A stretch of 46,520 nt of DNA from NCBI GenBank assembly GCA_021298155.1, contig JAJTEN010000033.1, positions 1 through 46,520 on the forward strand. The letters are read 5' to 3'. The notes under the pieces were generated by a model. That model had not been told where the DNA came from, did not search any database, and saw only the letters and a list, made by a program, of their open reading frames with translations. The stretch comes from Sphingobacteriales bacterium. GTDB lineage: Bacteria > Bacteroidota > Bacteroidia > UKL13-3. Of the stretch, positions 17,647-26,653 are shown piece by piece (the stretch's first letter is position 1; the number at the start of each line of letters is the position of its first letter). Position numbers and translations under genes: made by a program.

Positions 17647-17899
17647 TCACCACAATCACCTCAAAATTAGGGTAATCTTGATCCAAAAATAGATGTAAGT
17701 TTTTTTCTAAATTTTTGTATTCGTTTCTAGCTGCAATGATGATTGAAACCGGGGGTAATTGATTATTAAAATAAACGTCTTTGGGCTTATAAAACGATAA
17801 GCGAGAAAACACACCCGCATAATAAAATATTTGTGCAAAAGCAGCTAGCACAAATAAAACAAATAAAAACAACAGCCAACTATTACTTATTTCCAACAT
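17615..17899 (-). CDS. Family 2 glycosyltransferase, N-terminal fragment of a split gene
   Basis: From the ATG at 17899 the fragment has about 94 residues: a membrane segment (LLFLFVLFVLAAFAQIFYY), then the start of a GT-A domain (PPVSIIIAARNEYKNLE ... FEVIVVNDCSWDD). The usual family continues for about 50 residues before reaching the DxD block. Here NDCSWDD is followed by VFF and a stop, while FFSDADC follows in the neighbouring frame. A TTG at 17950 is also in frame, but the ATG fits the membrane anchor better. Probably the front half of a disrupted gene; it may make polysaccharide or glycolipid when intact. Confidence 0.8.
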   Translation of the reverse strand: MLEISNSWLLFLFVLFVLAAFAQIFYYAGVFSRLSFYKPKDVYFNNQLPPVSIIIAARNEYKNLEKNLHLFLDQDYPNFEVIVVNDCSWDDVFF

Positions 17900-17983
17900 A
17901 TTGGCAAAGGTAAAATTTAAAATAAGTTTGAACCAATCGGATATCAACAAGGTGTGAATAGTTGCAGCAATTCGAATGATTTA

Positions 17984-18535
17984 TTAATCAAATCCCAATT
18001 GTTTTATAATTTGTTCAATCTGCCAATCCTCAACAGGGTCATATTCTTCTTTCAGATTTGCATCAAATACTTTAGCCAAAGCTTGCCAATAATAGGCTGT
18101 TAAGTCGCCCCGATAAGTTTGTAATAAATCGTAAGTAGACTTACCTGTTTCTCTATAAATTAACTTAATTAATATTTTCCCTTGACTTCTAGTAAGGTTC
18201 CTCAAATCATCCATAAACTGATCTTTTATGGCCTTTTCGGTACGTTTTAAATAGGCTTTGCGGGCTTTATCTGAAGGCAATACTTGTAAGTTTTGTTCCA
18301 TCATTTGAAACCTAAAACTAGCCATTTTAGCATAAGGCAATACCTTTTTAACATTATAAATGAGTCGCCTTAATTTCTTTTCATAGTTCGAATCTTGCTG
18401 CGCTTCTACAATAAAATCTGGTAAGGTGTAAGTATAATCTGCAACAACTGGCGAGTCTCTCTCTAATTGAGCCATGGCAAAGCTTGGCAGTATACAACAT
18501 AGCAATACAATAACTTTTTTCACAAACATTTTCAT
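17984..18535 (-). CDS. DUF4294 domain protein, exported
   Basis: About 183 residues from the ATG at 18535; a GTG at 18550 is also in frame. The protein has a signal peptide (MKMFVKKVIVLLCCILPSFAMAQ) and then the DUF4294 region with LRRLIYNVKKVLPYAKMA and the strongly charged helix KARKAYLKRTEKAIKDQFMD. Members are restricted to Bacteroidota and have no known function that I can name. It lies 30 bases downstream of lgt on the same strand and upstream of the broken glycosyltransferase, so it is probably part of a short envelope-related operon. Confidence 0.85.
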   Translation of the reverse strand: MKMFVKKVIVLLCCILPSFAMAQLERDSPVVADYTYTLPDFIVEAQQDSNYEKKLRRLIYNVKKVLPYAKMASFRFQMMEQNLQVLPSDKARKAYLKRTEKAIKDQFMDDLRNLTRSQGKILIKLIYRETGKSTYDLLQTYRGDLTAYYWQALAKVFDANLKEEYDPVEDWQIEQIIKQLGFD

Positions 18536-18565
18536 ACGGCTAAATTTCACATAACAGCATAAAAA

Positions 18566-19723
18566 TTATGCCAATTTCTTCTTGTTATTTGATAACAGCC
18601 AAATCATACCCACTATTGAGCTGATTACAAATGCTGCAGAAATCAATTCTGCCTGGGTAATTTTATATTCAAAAATGGAATAGGTTGTATTTACCCTAAT
18701 CTTTTCAATCAAAAATCTTTCGATGCCATTTAAAAATAAGTAAAACATAAAAAAGGTACCTGGTATGGTAAACTTTTTTCGTATGCCCCATAACAAACCA
18801 AATAAGCCAATACAAATGATTGATTCATATAAAGGCGTTGGAAATACTGGATTGGGTAATTGATTGCAATGCGCTCCTACGCAACCCGCAATAGGTATAC
18901 CCTCATTGAGCACATTATTGGGATAACTATAGGCCCAAACCCAATCAGGAAACGCACTCAACCATTCTGGTTTGGGCATTAAATTGTCTATACCCCAATC
19001 GCCATCCCCACTTAAATGACAACCCAATCTTCCCATTCCATAGGCCAACATTAAACCTGCAGCCGCAGAATCACACATATGCCAAGCGCCAATTTTATAT
19101 TGCCTAACATAAAGTAAAATACCTATTGCTGCTACTATGAGTCCGCCATAAAAAGTTAAACCACTAAATGAAATAAGTGACCCAATTGGATCAGCCATAA
19201 GTTCATCTATGTTTTCTAAATTATGAAAAATCTTTGCACCTAGAATACCTCCAATAGCAGCAATACCAACAATATTCCCCATTAATTCATACGGGTGAGT
19301 ACTTACTTCAATTTCTTTTAACACTTTCCCTTTTAAGGCATCCGCCTCCTTTTTCTTTTGATAATATGCGTAGGTTCCACCCAATAAAGCCCCAAACCAA
19401 CTGCCTTTCCCACTCAAAATAAATTTTTGAGGATTAGCAACCAAGGCATCGTAATCGAGCACCATTTCCAAAAATTTAAATCCAATGAATGAACCAATCA
19501 CAACAGCAGTTGCAAAATCAAGGAAAGTTATGGGTTCATTTTCTTTTCTTTTCATTAAGAATGGCTTTAATAAACCCTCTGCTTCTTTTCTTTTTAACTC
19601 AGAATTTGTAGCCAAATAAGCACCAACAAAAGAAAGGGCCATCATAAACCCAAATGTTTGAATCGGGAGTGGAATAGCTAAACCCAACAAGTCGCGTATT
19701 AAATCTGAAATGGTTGCGTACAT
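18566..19723 (-). CDS. lgt: Prolipoprotein diacylglyceryl transferase, long form
   Basis: Lgt moves a diacylglyceryl group from phosphatidylglycerol to the lipobox cysteine of prolipoproteins, the first step of lipoprotein maturation in the inner membrane. The Lgt signature GRLGCHLSGDGDWG is at residues 231-244, with the PTPLYES segment downstream. At 385 residues it is about 100 longer than the classical enzyme. The extra length lies before the signature and looks like an internal duplication: residues 75-121 resemble residues 155-205. The tail (residues 345-385) is a further hydrophobic segment ending in NNKKKLA. Several proteins in this window carry lipoboxes and would be substrates. Confidence 0.92.
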   Translation of the reverse strand: MYATISDLIRDLLGLAIPLPIQTFGFMMALSFVGAYLATNSELKRKEAEGLLKPFLMKRKENEPITFLDFATAVVIGSFIGFKFLEMVLDYDALVANPQKFILSGKGSWFGALLGGTYAYYQKKKEADALKGKVLKEIEVSTHPYELMGNIVGIAAIGGILGAKIFHNLENIDELMADPIGSLISFSGLTFYGGLIVAAIGILLYVRQYKIGAWHMCDSAAAGLMLAYGMGRLGCHLSGDGDWGIDNLMPKPEWLSAFPDWVWAYSYPNNVLNEGIPIAGCVGAHCNQLPNPVFPTPLYESIICIGLFGLLWGIRKKFTIPGTFFMFYLFLNGIERFLIEKIRVNTTYSIFEYKITQAELISAAFVISSIVGMIWLLSNNKKKLA

Positions 19724-19798
19724 ACTTTTAATATATTGCTACGAATAACGCGTTTTTTTTTATTAGACTATTAAAAATTCCTATTTTGCCCCTGGTAA

Positions 19799-20842
19799 AT
19801 GTTAAAAAAAATGGATAAGATAAAGATAGATCTGAGAAGCGATACGGTAAGCAAACCAACACCAGCCATGAAGCATGCCATGATGGAGGCAGAAGTTGGC
19901 GATGATGTATTTAACGAAGATCCAAGTGTAAATGCACTTCAAGAGTATGCTGCTAATTTATTTGGCATGGAAGCCGCATTGTTTTGCAGCAGCGGTACTC
20001 AAACCAATCAAATTGCCATAAAATTGCATACACAACCAGGTTCGGAAGTGATTTGCGATGCGCGTGCGCATGTCTATTTATATGAAGGTGGTGGAATTGC
20101 ATTTAACAGTAGCGCTTCGGTAAAACTCATCGCATCTGAACGTGGATTATTTACCGCAAATGAAGTGAAAGAATGTATCAATGAAGATAATATTCATTTT
20201 CCAAAAAGCAGCTTAGTTTGTCTTGAAAATACCGTGAATAAAGGTGGCGGTGCATGCTGGGAATGGGAAGAAATTTTAAAAATTAAGGAAGTTTGCAAAC
20301 AACAGGCCATTCCTTTTCATTTGGATGGAGCCAGATTATTTAATGCCTTAATTGCCAAAAACCAGACAGCCAAGCAATATGGTGAAACTTTTGATACCAT
20401 TTCAATATGTTTAAGCAAAGGTTTGGGAGCCCCTGTTGGATCACTATTATTAGGTTCGGCCCAACACATTTATCAAGCAAAAAGAATTAGGAAAGTATTG
20501 GGCGGCGGAATGAGACAAGCAGGATTTTTAGCAGCAGCAGGATTATATGCGCTGCAACATCAGGTGGATAGATTAAAAATTGATCACCAACATGCAGCAT
20601 ACATTGCCAAAATTTTACAAGGAAAATCATGGGTTAAATTCATGTATCCGGTTGAAACCAATATTATTATTTTCCAAACTTCAGCTCATTTGCCTTCAAG
20701 CGAATTAAGCACTTTGCTGCAGGATAAGGGAATTAAAATTTCGAATATGGGCAATAATTTGGTGCGACTTGTTTTCCATTTAAATCAATCGGCTGATGAT
20801 ATCGACTTCTTAGCCAATACAATACAAAGCATTGATAAATAA
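19799..20842 (+). CDS. ltaE: Low-specificity L-threonine aldolase
   Basis: A PLP-dependent fold-type I enzyme that cleaves L-threonine or L-allo-threonine to glycine and acetaldehyde. 347 residues with the family opening [11 protein letters not shown], the [11 protein letters not shown] motif, [15 protein letters not shown] (174-180) and the PLP-binding lysine in [12 protein letters not shown] (Lys207). An ATG four codons later (19811, [12 protein letters not shown]) is an equally good start. The gene is divergent from lgt across a 75-base gap that must hold both promoters. No clear terminator follows. Confidence 0.93.
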   Translation: MLKKMDKIKIDLRSDTVSKPTPAMKHAMMEAEVGDDVFNEDPSVNALQEYAANLFGMEAALFCSSGTQTNQIAIKLHTQPGSEVICDARAHVYLYEGGGIAFNSSASVKLIASERGLFTANEVKECINEDNIHFPKSSLVCLENTVNKGGGACWEWEEILKIKEVCKQQAIPFHLDGARLFNALIAKNQTAKQYGETFDTISICLSKGLGAPVGSLLLGSAQHIYQAKRIRKVLGGGMRQAGFLAAAGLYALQHQVDRLKIDHQHAAYIAKILQGKSWVKFMYPVETNIIIFQTSAHLPSSELSTLLQDKGIKISNMGNNLVRLVFHLNQSADDIDFLANTIQSIDK

Positions 20843-20881
20843 TAATTTATAATTACTAATTTCTTTAATTTATTAAATATT

Positions 20882-21019
20882 CTTATTTTAAAATAGACAA
20901 TTAACAAAGACATATTGTCTAAAAAAATGGGTAAATACAGGACTATGTGAATCTTAAAATTTACTAAATCCTATGATTACTAAGGGGAATGAGTTAAATT
21001 GTGCCCTTATTTTAAAATA
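20882..21019. repeat. AT-rich intergenic region with paired repeats
   Basis: The 200-base gap between ltaE and the large surface-protein gene holds two identical 14-base copies of CTTATTTTAAAATA (20882-20895 and 21006-21019), each containing the palindrome TATTTTAAAATA. Between them is an inverted repeat TAGACAAT/ATTGTCTA (20894-20901, 20914-20921). The arrangement could be operator-like, but AT-rich sequence makes chance matches easy. No gene is seen here. Confidence 0.45.
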
Positions 21020-21042
21020 AATTTACTTAATAAATTAATAGC

Positions 21043-24000
21043 ATGTTGAAAAAATTACTTTTTGCGACCCTATTGCTTGCAAATTTTTCAGCCTATTCTC
21101 AATATTCTAATGTAATTTCCACCTCGCTATTACCGATTGTGGGTGGAAATATTTTAGATGTAGTTGATTATAACAATGATGGTTTTGAAGATGTAATCTA
21201 CCAAAGTGGAAATCTGAATTCAAGCATTAAGCTATTTAAAAATGTAAATGGTAGGTTTACTGACGTAACTACCTCGGTTGGATTACCCAACATTGCTGGA
21301 AGTGGAAATGGGGATGAAGGTGTAATTTCTTATGATTACAACAACGACGGATTACTCGATCTATTATTTACAAAATCTGGGAATGGTGCGTATATCCGCT
21401 TATTTAAAAATAATTGCGGTACAAATTTTACCGAGGTAAGTACCTTCGCAAATTTACCTACGAGCCTTAACATTGCTGCTCAATTCCAAACCAATGACCC
21501 AATCATCCTAATCATGGATTATGATAAGGATAAAGACAATGATATCGTTTTTGCTGGATTTGGTATTGTAACCGGAGAATATAGCGTTAATGTATTGAAA
21601 AACAATGCAGGTGTTTTTGGTGCACCAACGAGTTTAATCTCGGGATTTGGCGCCACAACAGTTCCCAATTTTGCGGCTATCGATTATGATTTAGATTTAG
21701 ATGAAGACTTACTAATCATTAAAAATAATAACATCAATAATGCTTCACAAATTGATGTATACGAAAACAATGGTGGGGGTAGTTTTACAGTGGTTCCATC
21801 GGGAACCGGACTCACAAATTCTAGTCCAGTTGCATTTGCCAATATAGTAGATTTAAACCGTGATGGATTTATGGATATTCTTTTGGGAACCAAAGAGGTT
21901 GTTAATCCTGGTCCGGGTAATTTAGGATGTAAAGTGTTTTTAAATAAAGGACTTGGAGATGGTTCATTTGTAGATTCTACAGCTAACTACAATACACAAA
22001 CAGCAACAGCAGGAGATTATACCTTTTCTCATCAATTTGACTCAGACAATGATGGTGATTATGATTTTTTATGGGAGTTAAAAACAACTAATTTAAACAC
22101 ACCGCCATTGCTTATGATTAACAATGGTAGCAACATCTTTACCGATCAAAGGTCGTTCAGAATGCCAAGTGCCTCTACCCCATCAATTAGATCGAATAGG
22201 TATTTTATATTCGACTTTAACAACGATGGTTTCATGGATGTTTTTGTGCCAGGTACACCTTCTACCAACGCCCAATTATTAAGAAACAATGGCACAGGTA
22301 GTAATAAGTACCTAAATATTCGTTTACTTTCATGTAACAGTCAGGCAGATCCATTAGGGGCGAAAATTTATATTCGAGCAGGTGCCCTTCGCATGCACAA
22401 GGTATACAATGGCCAAGGAAATACTACAACCAGCACGGGTAAATCTGAGAAAATACATTTTGGTTTAGGATCAAATACGAGCATCGATAGTTTAGTTATC
22501 AACTGGCCAAATGGCTTAACCGAAATTAGAACAGGACTAAATGTGAACCAAAATATAACGCTATATGACGATCCAAATTGTGTTATTGGGGCACCATTAG
22601 TCTTTGATTTAGGTCCAGATACAATTAGTTTTTGTAATGTAAAATCTGGAGATCTTTTTGCTAGTCCGGGTTTTGCCAGCTATACCTGGAACACCAATGC
22701 AAGCACAGAAAGTATTACAGTTAGTAGTAAGGGTTGGTACACGTGTACGGTAACAACCGCTGCTGGTTGTATTGCTACAGATAGTATTTATGCCGCATTT
22801 GGTGAAGGGAAAATTAATCCATCGGATACAAATATTTGTAAAGGATCTTCTGTTACCTTAAATGCATTCCCAAGATACGACTGCTCGCCATCGGGTGCGC
22901 CAGCAAAAAGGACCATCAATGGTGGTGATAATGTAGGTGCCGACTTTGAATACATTGCCTCACTTGATGGACATCACTATTATAAAATTAAAAATGCCAG
23001 TAATTGGTCTACCGCCGAGAGCAAAGCCATTGCAGCAGGTGGGTATTTAGCGGTAATCAATACAAAAGTTGAGGATGATTTCATTTCAACTAATCCAAGT
23101 TTAGCAGGTCAAAATTTCTGGTTAGGCCTTTACAAAGACCGCGGAATAGGCGCAACATTTAAATGGGTTAATTGCGATACTTTCGCCTATCAAAACTGGA
23201 CAAGCACAGCGCTAACCCAATTAGGAGATACCAGTAAGCGTCATGCCTACCTTATTAAAAAGAATTGCCCAGAAGGTGGTTTTTGGAATGTAACCAATCA
23301 AAATGTAAACCTAACAGATACCTGTGAAAATAATTTCTTCGGACTCGTAGAATTTGATGAGTCTACCGATATCAAATATTTATGGTCTAATGGTGATACA
23401 ACCGCATCTACAACAGTTACACCTGCCAATTCAGGAACAGAATCGGTTCAAATTAGACAAAAAGGGGCAGTATGTTTTGCCAATATTAACATCAATTTGA
23501 TTGATGCAAATGATTTAATCCAAGGTGCAACGAACGATACCATTGCAGAATGTAAAACCAGCTTTATTATCCTTGCTGCTAAAACCGGTATGAAAAGTTA
23601 CTCTTGGAGCACAGGCAGCACAAATTCATTCATATTTATTAGCAGCGTAGGTGCCAACAGGTGGTATAAGGTAACTGCTGTTACACCAGAGGGTTGTATT
23701 GGGGTAGACAGTGTATTTGTAAGCATATATAATAGCAATATTTTAACACCAGATACAACAGTTTGTGCTGGTGCTGAAATAACTTTAAGAGGACCATTAC
23801 CTCCTTTTAAATATAATTCAGATTATTTTCAGAACTTCCAGAGCATTCCACCAAACTTTCCAGACTGGGATAAAACAAATGCCATTTCATTCAATGGATC
23901 CCGAGTTTTAGGTCCATTTGGCAATGATTCTGTTACCTATACCATGAATAGTTTACCTCAACATGATTCAATTCGGGTAACCTTTGATTTATTTATACAT

Positions 24001-26637
24001 GATACCTGGGAAGGTAATTGTAGTGTAGTTGGACAAGATCGATTTAGATTTAAAAATGGAAATACGAATGTAATTAGCACCACTTTTTCTAATTCACCAA
24101 GTTGTACGCAAAGCTTTAATGGAACTACTACACCTGGATCTTATCCTGCAACCAGCGGAGCTTCTGCTACAAACCTACCAAGAAGATGTGACATTACTGG
24201 CTTAACAACCAAATATACCATAACCCGTTCGTTCCGTCATACCGCAGCAGCATTAAATCTTGCCTGGGTAGCAGAACTCAACGATACGGTAGATAATACT
24301 AACCTATGTAATGAAAGTTGGAGTTTAGACAATGTGACTATCGAAGTAAGACGTCCGGGAAATTTGGAATGGTCTACTGGAGATTCTACCCAAAATATTT
24401 TGGTAACCCCAACTAATCCAACAACAGAGTACTGGGTTAAAGTACCTTTTGGCAATTCGTTTTGTTACGACACTGTAACCGTAACTACCACTTCTGGCAA
24501 ATTAGATTCAGATTTAATTACAAGCGATACACTCAGAATTTGTTCTGCGCCTGGAACCTTATCATTTGTGAATATGTCTTCAGGCTTCCAAAACTATACT
24601 TGGAGTACAGGTGCAACAACTAGGGCTGCTGAAGTATTTAATGAAGGCTGGTATACAGGATGGGCTTCTACCCTAACGCCAATAACAGGCTGTTATAATT
24701 GGGATAGTGTATATGTAACAAGAGGTGGATATTTTATGGAACCAAACACAGATACTACCATTTGTTATGGAAGTCCTTTTACCTTAAAGTTAAATTTAAA
24801 AAACGATTGTAATCCATTTGGAGCACCTGCTAAAATTACTTACACACCAGCAGATCCAATTACCGGTTATACTTATTTAGGCGAGTACAGAGGTCATTAT
24901 TACTATAAAGCTGATGTAAATAGTTCATGGAGTATTGCTGCTCAGAATGCCTTAGCTGCGGGTGGTTATTTAGCCATTATAAATGACACTACCGAACAAA
25001 ACTTTATAACCGATATGGTTAAAGAAAATGTTTGGATTGGTTCATTTTTGGGTCCAAACGGATACTTCATTTGGATGAATTGTGATAGTATTACTTATTC
25101 AAATTTCACGCCTGGCCAACCACTTCCAAGTCCGGATAATTACACCTTTATTGTAGGTGAAAATTGTGCAAATGGGAAACTATGGGAAACCAATCAAGAC
25201 GATGATCAAGCTAATAATGACGTATGTAAACGTAATATATTCGGACTATTAGAAATTGCGCCAACAGACTATAAATATGATTGGTGGATAGACAATGTAT
25301 CTACTTATAATACTGATTCCATTACCATTTTCCCTACGGCAAATACAAAAGTAAATGCATTTGTGCAAAAATTTGAAGGAGCGCCTAACTGTGGAGCAGG
25401 AATTGCAGTTAACATAGATATTATTGATGAAGGATTTGATATTATTTTGGATAGTGTAGAAAAAATAAGTTGCGCTGGTGATACAGTTATGATTGAAGCC
25501 AAAGCAGGATATTCAAACTATGCTTGGGATAATGGAGAGACAACACAAATTGCAGTATACAGCAATAGAATTGGTTGGGCATATTGCTCATACGATAATG
25601 GAACTTGTGTATTTACAGATAGTATTTACCTCAATGTTCCAGGTAAATTAACAGCAACTCCTACCTTCACCAATATTACTTGTTTTGGATCAGACGATGG
25701 AATAGGTAATGCTACTACCATTAATGGAACTCCGCCATTTACAATTACTTGGTTGCATAATGGTTCAAATAATTTAACCGAAACAGGATTAGCTGCTGGG
25801 GTATATTATTACACTGTTACAGACTCTAATAGCTGTTTTGTAATGGATAGTATTACTATAACAAACCCAGATTCTGCTTTGCAAGTTGACTTAAATCTAC
25901 TTACAGGTGTGAGATGTAATGGGTATGATAGTGCAATAATTGCTCCACTGGTTTTAGGAGGTGAAAGGCCATATACCGGAAATTGGATAGGATATACAGC
26001 TACAGACACACTTTACTTTGTGGGTGCAGGCACATACACTTACAGCATAACTGATGCAAGAGGTTGCAATATCAGTAAAGACATTGTGCTGAGCGAACCC
26101 AACAAGTTAAGTTTAAAAACAACCATTTTAAGTCAGATATTTTGTCCAGAGGATTCCACAGGTATTGTATATTTTGAGGGTAATGGGGGCGTTGGACCGT
26201 ATCAATTTGTTTGGAATTTAAAAGCACTTGCTACTGATACCGCTTTTGGTGTATTCAATGGCTTATCATATGGGTATATTATCGACCAAAACATGTGTAT
26301 CGATTCTGCAGCCATCAATATGGTGGCATCTAATCCGGGTGGAAATTGCGGTGTAGTTGTTTCTGAAGGATTTACTCCAAATGGCGATGGCATCAATGAT
26401 TTCTTATTTGTAAGAGGATTAAGTGAGTTTCCAGATAATGAATTAGTCATATTTAATCGTTGGGGTGAAAGTATCTTTGAGGCCACTAATTATAAAAACG
26501 ATTGGGATGGAAAAGTTAAATCGCCGGGATTAATGAAAGACGCTGGAGGTATTGTGCCAAACGACACGTATTTCTATGTGTTAAAGACCAAAGCAAATAA
26601 CAAAACCTATTCGGGATATATTTATATAACCAAATAA
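21043..26637 (+). CDS. Giant surface protein: FG-GAP propeller, ASPIC/UnbV, two C-type lectin-like domains, T9SS type B sorting domain
   Basis: 1864 residues with signal peptide MLKKLLFATLLLANFSAYSQ. Domains in order: seven FG-GAP/VCBS repeats with calcium-binding DxNxDGxxD loops (first at 42-50, last near 390), an ASPIC/UnbV domain (about 420-510), and Ig-like linkers (SYTWNT.., SYSWSTG.., NYTWSTG..). There are C-type lectin-like domains at about 633-773 and 1275-1406 (GGYLAVIN, GGYLAIIN, WLGL/WIGS, WxN) with a jelly-roll-like region between them. Near 1540-1612 is a SprB-like repeat, and the last 90 residues form a gliding-motility-type (type B) C-terminal domain (GFTPNGDGIND, IFNRWGE, YFYVLK, YSGYIYI). 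Likely a sugar-binding adhesin exported by T9SS. PorP/SprF follows after 16 bases, the usual partner arrangement for type B cargo. Confidence 0.92.
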   Translation: MLKKLLFATLLLANFSAYSQYSNVISTSLLPIVGGNILDVVDYNNDGFEDVIYQSGNLNSSIKLFKNVNGRFTDVTTSVGLPNIAGSGNGDEGVISYDYNNDGLLDLLFTKSGNGAYIRLFKNNCGTNFTEVSTFANLPTSLNIAAQFQTNDPIILIMDYDKDKDNDIVFAGFGIVTGEYSVNVLKNNAGVFGAPTSLISGFGATTVPNFAAIDYDLDLDEDLLIIKNNNINNASQIDVYENNGGGSFTVVPSGTGLTNSSPVAFANIVDLNRDGFMDILLGTKEVVNPGPGNLGCKVFLNKGLGDGSFVDSTANYNTQTATAGDYTFSHQFDSDNDGDYDFLWELKTTNLNTPPLLMINNGSNIFTDQRSFRMPSASTPSIRSNRYFIFDFNNDGFMDVFVPGTPSTNAQLLRNNGTGSNKYLNIRLLSCNSQADPLGAKIYIRAGALRMHKVYNGQGNTTTSTGKSEKIHFGLGSNTSIDSLVINWPNGLTEIRTGLNVNQNITLYDDPNCVIGAPLVFDLGPDTISFCNVKSGDLFASPGFASYTWNTNASTESITVSSKGWYTCTVTTAAGCIATDSIYAAFGEGKINPSDTNICKGSSVTLNAFPRYDCSPSGAPAKRTINGGDNVGADFEYIASLDGHHYYKIKNASNWSTAESKAIAAGGYLAVINTKVEDDFISTNPSLAGQNFWLGLYKDRGIGATFKWVNCDTFAYQNWTSTALTQLGDTSKRHAYLIKKNCPEGGFWNVTNQNVNLTDTCENNFFGLVEFDESTDIKYLWSNGDTTASTTVTPANSGTESVQIRQKGAVCFANININLIDANDLIQGATNDTIAECKTSFIILAAKTGMKSYSWSTGSTNSFIFISSVGANRWYKVTAVTPEGCIGVDSVFVSIYNSNILTPDTTVCAGAEITLRGPLPPFKYNSDYFQNFQSIPPNFPDWDKTNAISFNGSRVLGPFGNDSVTYTMNSLPQHDSIRVTFDLFIHDTWEGNCSVVGQDRFRFKNGNTNVISTTFSNSPSCTQSFNGTTTPGSYPATSGASATNLPRRCDITGLTTKYTITRSFRHTAAALNLAWVAELNDTVDNTNLCNESWSLDNVTIEVRRPGNLEWSTGDSTQNILVTPTNPTTEYWVKVPFGNSFCYDTVTVTTTSGKLDSDLITSDTLRICSAPGTLSFVNMSSGFQNYTWSTGATTRAAEVFNEGWYTGWASTLTPITGCYNWDSVYVTRGGYFMEPNTDTTICYGSPFTLKLNLKNDCNPFGAPAKITYTPADPITGYTYLGEYRGHYYYKADVNSSWSIAAQNALAAGGYLAIINDTTEQNFITDMVKENVWIGSFLGPNGYFIWMNCDSITYSNFTPGQPLPSPDNYTFIVGENCANGKLWETNQDDDQANNDVCKRNIFGLLEIAPTDYKYDWWIDNVSTYNTDSITIFPTANTKVNAFVQKFEGAPNCGAGIAVNIDIIDEGFDIILDSVEKISCAGDTVMIEAKAGYSNYAWDNGETTQIAVYSNRIGWAYCSYDNGTCVFTDSIYLNVPGKLTATPTFTNITCFGSDDGIGNATTINGTPPFTITWLHNGSNNLTETGLAAGVYYYTVTDSNSCFVMDSITITNPDSALQVDLNLLTGVRCNGYDSAIIAPLVLGGERPYTGNWIGYTATDTLYFVGAGTYTYSITDARGCNISKDIVLSEPNKLSLKTTILSQIFCPEDSTGIVYFEGNGGVGPYQFVWNLKALATDTAFGVFNGLSYGYIIDQNMCIDSAAINMVASNPGGNCGVVVSEGFTPNGDGINDFLFVRGLSEFPDNELVIFNRWGESIFEATNYKNDWDGKVKSPGLMKDAGGIVPNDTYFYVLKTKANNKTYSGYIYITK

Positions 26638-26653
26638 TTAATTAGCACAAACC

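Noticed and set aside
20894-20921. TAGACAAT/ATTGTCTA inverted repeat as the ltaE terminator
   Set aside because: The 8-base stem is weak and is followed on the plus strand by A residues, not T residues.
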